Source: Shimia sagamensis
GTDB taxonomy: Bacteria > Pseudomonadota > Alphaproteobacteria > Rhodobacterales > Rhodobacteraceae
Direction of reading: 5' to 3'
Length of the DNA stretch: 64,000 nucleotides
NCBI RefSeq assembly: GCF_900182745.1
Contig: NZ_FXTY01000001.1
Location: 682,001 to 746,000, forward strand
Shown: piece by piece, positions 62,310 to 64,000 of the stretch
Layout of the letters: every line of letters begins with the position of its first letter
How positions within the stretch are numbered: position 1 is the stretch's first letter
Notes under the pieces: model-generated
The model's input: the letters and a program-made list of their open reading frames with translations, nothing else
Databases searched by the model: none
What the model was told of the DNA's origin: nothing
Made by a program: the position numbers and the translations under genes

Positions 62310-62394
62310 GTGGAGCGTCCTTTGATGTCGGGGGCCGGGTGTGGCCTGAATGGGTTTGATAGGGTTGCGCCTGACCCTGGCTGGGGGCTGAAAG

Positions 62395-62470
62395 CGCCCT
62401 CCCGTCAAACTGAAAGTTTGCCTTCGGCAAAACGGAAGGGTCGGGCGCGGCCCGGCGTTGCCGCCGGGCA
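62395..62470. repeat. Cluster of palindromes between serC and serA
   Basis: Within 76 bp are TTTGCC-TTC-GGCAAA, CAAACT-GAA-AGTTTG and, near 62451-62468, CCCGGCG-TTGC-CGCCGGG. No T run follows on the minus strand, so it is not a normal terminator. The dense G+C-rich palindromes resemble dispersed intergenic repeats of roseobacters. Confidence 0.5.
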
Positions 62471-62477
62471 AAGGGTC

Positions 62478-63626
62478 TTACGCTTGCGCGGCGATCTCGG
62501 CCTCAAAGGCCCAGGTCAGCCATGGCAGCATGGCTTCAAGATCCGCAGTCTCAACTGTGCCACCGCACCAGATGCGCAGACCGGCTGGCGCGTCGCGGTA
62601 GGCGCCGATGTCCAGAGCGATGTTTTCCGCTTCCAGACGTTTGGCCACGGCCTTGGCAAAGGCTGCACCGTCCTGAATGCGGTCATCGGTGAACTTCAGA
62701 CACACGGAGGTGTTGGAGCGTGTCGTGTCGTCTTCGGCCAGATTGGCGATCCAGTCGTTGGCGTCGCAGAAATCAAACACCGCTTTGGCGTTGGCGTCAG
62801 CCCGCGCGATCAGACCCTTCAGGCCACCTTCAGAGCGGGCCCAGTCCAGCGCGAAGAGGTAGTCTTCGACGGCCAGCATCGACGGCGTGTTGATGGTCGC
62901 GCCGGTGAAGATGCCTTCGATCAGCTTGCCGCCTTTGGTCAGGCGGAAGATTTTTGGCAGTGGCCATGCGGGGGTATAGCTTTCCAGACGCGCAACGGCA
63001 GCCGGGGAGAGCACGATCACGCCGTGGGCTGCTTCGCCGCCTAGTACTTTCTGCCAAGAGAACGTGGTCACATCCAGCTTGTCCCATGGCAGGTCCATGG
63101 CGAAGGCTGCGGAGGTCGCATCACAAATGGTCAGACCGTCGCGGTCATCGGCAATCCAGTCCGCATTTGGCACACGCACGCCGGAGGTGGTGCCGTTCCA
63201 TGTGAAGACAACATCGTTGTTTTTGGTATCAACTGTCGCGAGATCAACGATCTGGCCATACTCGGCGGTTTTCACATCAGCGTCGATTTTCAGCTGTTTC
63301 ACAACATCAGTGATCCAACCTGCGCCAAAGCTTTCCCATGCAAGCATTTCAACTGTGCGTGCACCCAAAAGGGACCAGAGCGCCATTTCAACCGCGCCGG
63401 TGTCGGACGCTGGCACAATGCCAATGCGGTAATCTGCGGGGATGCCCAAAACGTCGCGGGTGCCTTCGATGGCGTCCTTCAGCTTGGCTTTGCCAACGGC
63501 TGCGCGGTGGCTGCGACCCAGAGCGGCGTCGGCCAGTTTTGTGACATCAAATGTGGGGGGTTTGGCACATGGGCCAGAGGAAAAACGCGGGTTGGCCGGC
63601 CGCGTTGCCGGTTGCTGAGTAGCCAT
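62478..63626 (-). CDS. serC: Phosphoserine aminotransferase
   Basis: A 382-residue class V aminotransferase of the SerC type common in alphaproteobacteria. [11 protein letters not shown] is the N-terminal signature, [15 protein letters not shown] contacts the cofactor phosphate, and [16 protein letters not shown] carries the PLP lysine. It converts 3-phosphohydroxypyruvate to phosphoserine with glutamate. AAGGA lies 9 nt before the ATG at 63626. The frame to 63710 is in the leader RNA. It is first of the serC-serA pair and diverges from serB. A structured leader overlaps the ribosome-binding site. Confidence 0.96.
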   Translation of the reverse strand: MATQQPATRPANPRFSSGPCAKPPTFDVTKLADAALGRSHRAAVGKAKLKDAIEGTRDVLGIPADYRIGIVPASDTGAVEMALWSLLGARTVEMLAWESFGAGWITDVVKQLKIDADVKTAEYGQIVDLATVDTKNNDVVFTWNGTTSGVRVPNADWIADDRDGLTICDATSAAFAMDLPWDKLDVTTFSWQKVLGGEAAHGVIVLSPAAVARLESYTPAWPLPKIFRLTKGGKLIEGIFTGATINTPSMLAVEDYLFALDWARSEGGLKGLIARADANAKAVFDFCDANDWIANLAEDDTTRSNTSVCLKFTDDRIQDGAAFAKAVAKRLEAENIALDIGAYRDAPAGLRIWCGGTVETADLEAMLPWLTWAFEAEIAAQA

Positions 63627-63630
63627 CAAT

Positions 63631-63697
63631 GCTATCCTTACAGATAAATGCCTCTCGTTGGGGAGAGGTGTCCCACGGACCGAGATAGAAGGGATGC
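63631..63697 (-). ncRNA. serC leader RNA (serC motif), possible regulatory element
   Basis: The serC leader folds into a hairpin CCTCTC/GAGAGG (plus 63663-63668 and 63651-63656), preceded on the minus strand by GGTCC-GTG-GGACACC. An outer pairing CTATC (63688-63684) with GATAG (63636-63632) is possible. GATA can alternatively pair with TATC (63646-63643). GATAG overlaps the Shine-Dalgarno AAGGA. A conserved serC RNA motif is known in alphaproteobacteria in exactly this position. My match to it is from memory of its context. Confidence 0.65.
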
Positions 63698-63765
63698 TGC
63701 GACTGCACAACAGGGAAAATGTGAGTTCCCGACAGTTTGCACATCAAAAGCGACGCGTTTTGACC

Positions 63766-63771
63766 ACTATA
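63766..63771 (-). promoter_or_regulatory. Probable -10 element of the serC promoter
   Basis: TATAGT on the minus strand, about 140 nt upstream of the serC ATG. No good -35 hexamer is seen at 16-18 bp. It would give a leader of about 130 nt that includes the serC motif. Confidence 0.35.
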
Positions 63772-63896
63772 GGAAACAAGCGGGCTCTTGAGGCGGGCAT
63801 CTGATTGCACCGGTTACAATCCTTTGCTGGCGCAAGGCGGCTGGTCGTGGTCTATGCAGCGTCAACTCATCCCGCGCTGACCAACCGAGGACCTTG

Positions 63897-64000
63897 ATGT
63901 TTACTGCCACGCTTCTGACTTCGCCAACTTCTGCTAATTTGGACCCCGCATTGGTCGACAATTTGCGCAACGCATGGGGTGGAGGTGATGCGGTTTGGCT
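63897..64000 (+). CDS. serB: Phosphoserine phosphatase, 5' end (cut by window edge)
   Basis: ATG at 63897 with GAGGA 6 nt upstream opens a frame that runs off the window after 34 codons: MFTATLLTSPTSANLDPA then VDNLRNAWGGGDAVW. This start is characteristic of the N-terminal domain of alphaproteobacterial SerB. The catalytic haloacid-dehalogenase part is outside. Divergent placement beside serC supports it, giving SerA, SerC and SerB together, the complete phosphorylated serine pathway. Confidence 0.85.
   Translation, partial: MFTATLLTSPTSANLDPALVDNLRNAWGGGDAVW

Noticed and set aside
61467..63044. Open frame of 525 codons antisense to serA and serC
   Set aside because: Same reasoning. The translation is low-complexity Gly/His/Val-rich and crosses two real genes and their intergenic repeat.

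Overview
The window (about 57% G+C by eye) looks like chromosomal DNA of a marine Rhodobacteraceae (Roseobacter-group) alphaproteobacterium. The clues are regB/senC/regA with ahcY close downstream, an addAB-amgK-murU-tsaE cluster, a hemD-mitofilin-hemY cluster, an aglEFGAK alpha-glucoside operon with its LacI regulator, and a serC gene behind a structured leader of the kind known from this group. I see no phage, transposase, integrase or CRISPR array. Genes are densely packed and many junctions are ATGA or TAATG overlaps.

Layout. 1-12.2 kb: the 3' end of an unrecognised gene, then a leftward set: trxA, addA, addB, murU-like, amgK-like, tsaE, a kinase-less triple-PAS membrane protein and the redox sensor kinase regB. 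12.2-24.3 kb: senC and regA rightward, a NIT-domain chemoreceptor, a Glu/Leu/Phe/Val dehydrogenase divergent from an Lrp-type regulator, a GNAT acetyltransferase, an HD hydrolase, a small secreted protein, ahcY, a low-G+C orphan, a VOC protein with a Gfo/Idh oxidoreductase, DUF2853, and a probable small-RNA locus. 24.3-30.8 kb: EVE, YciI, gpsA and tsaD leftward, divergent from hemD, mitofilin and hemY. 30.8-35.5 kb: a DadA-like oxidase and a PhnD-like binding protein coupled to a large hybrid histidine kinase.

35.7-45.0 kb is an alpha-glucoside uptake and hydrolysis operon (aglE, F, G, A, K) divergent from aglR and a GH1 beta-glucosidase. Two identical CAAAGCGCTTTG operators explain the control: one fills the spacer of the probable aglE promoter and the other abuts the aglR start. 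45.0-59.1 kb is an amino-sugar locus. Eleven leftward genes encode a CUT1 ABC transporter (two permeases, binding protein, ATPase), a Gfo/Idh oxidoreductase, two SIS-domain sugar-phosphate isomerases/deaminases, a ROK kinase, a GatZ/KbaZ-type protein, NagA and CutC. A GntR/HutC-type regulator and a cytoplasmic GH20 hexosaminidase diverge from them. The likely flow is import of N-acetylhexosamine oligomers, hydrolysis by GH20, phosphorylation by ROK, deacetylation by NagA, then deamination/isomerisation by the SIS enzymes. The tagatose-type branch appears incomplete here.

59.1-64.0 kb: tRNA-Thr(CGU) with a recognisable promoter, a calcineurin-type phosphatase overlapping a ClpP paralogue, then the serine pathway: serA and serC leftward and the start of serB rightward at the window edge. 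The points most worth a second look are the serC leader with two competing pairings around the ribosome-binding site, the structured non-coding locus near 24.1 kb, the PhnD/hybrid-kinase sensing pair with a dead receiver, the CutC and GatZ members of the amino-sugar operon, and the MerR/LiuR-like palindrome at 23.5 kb.
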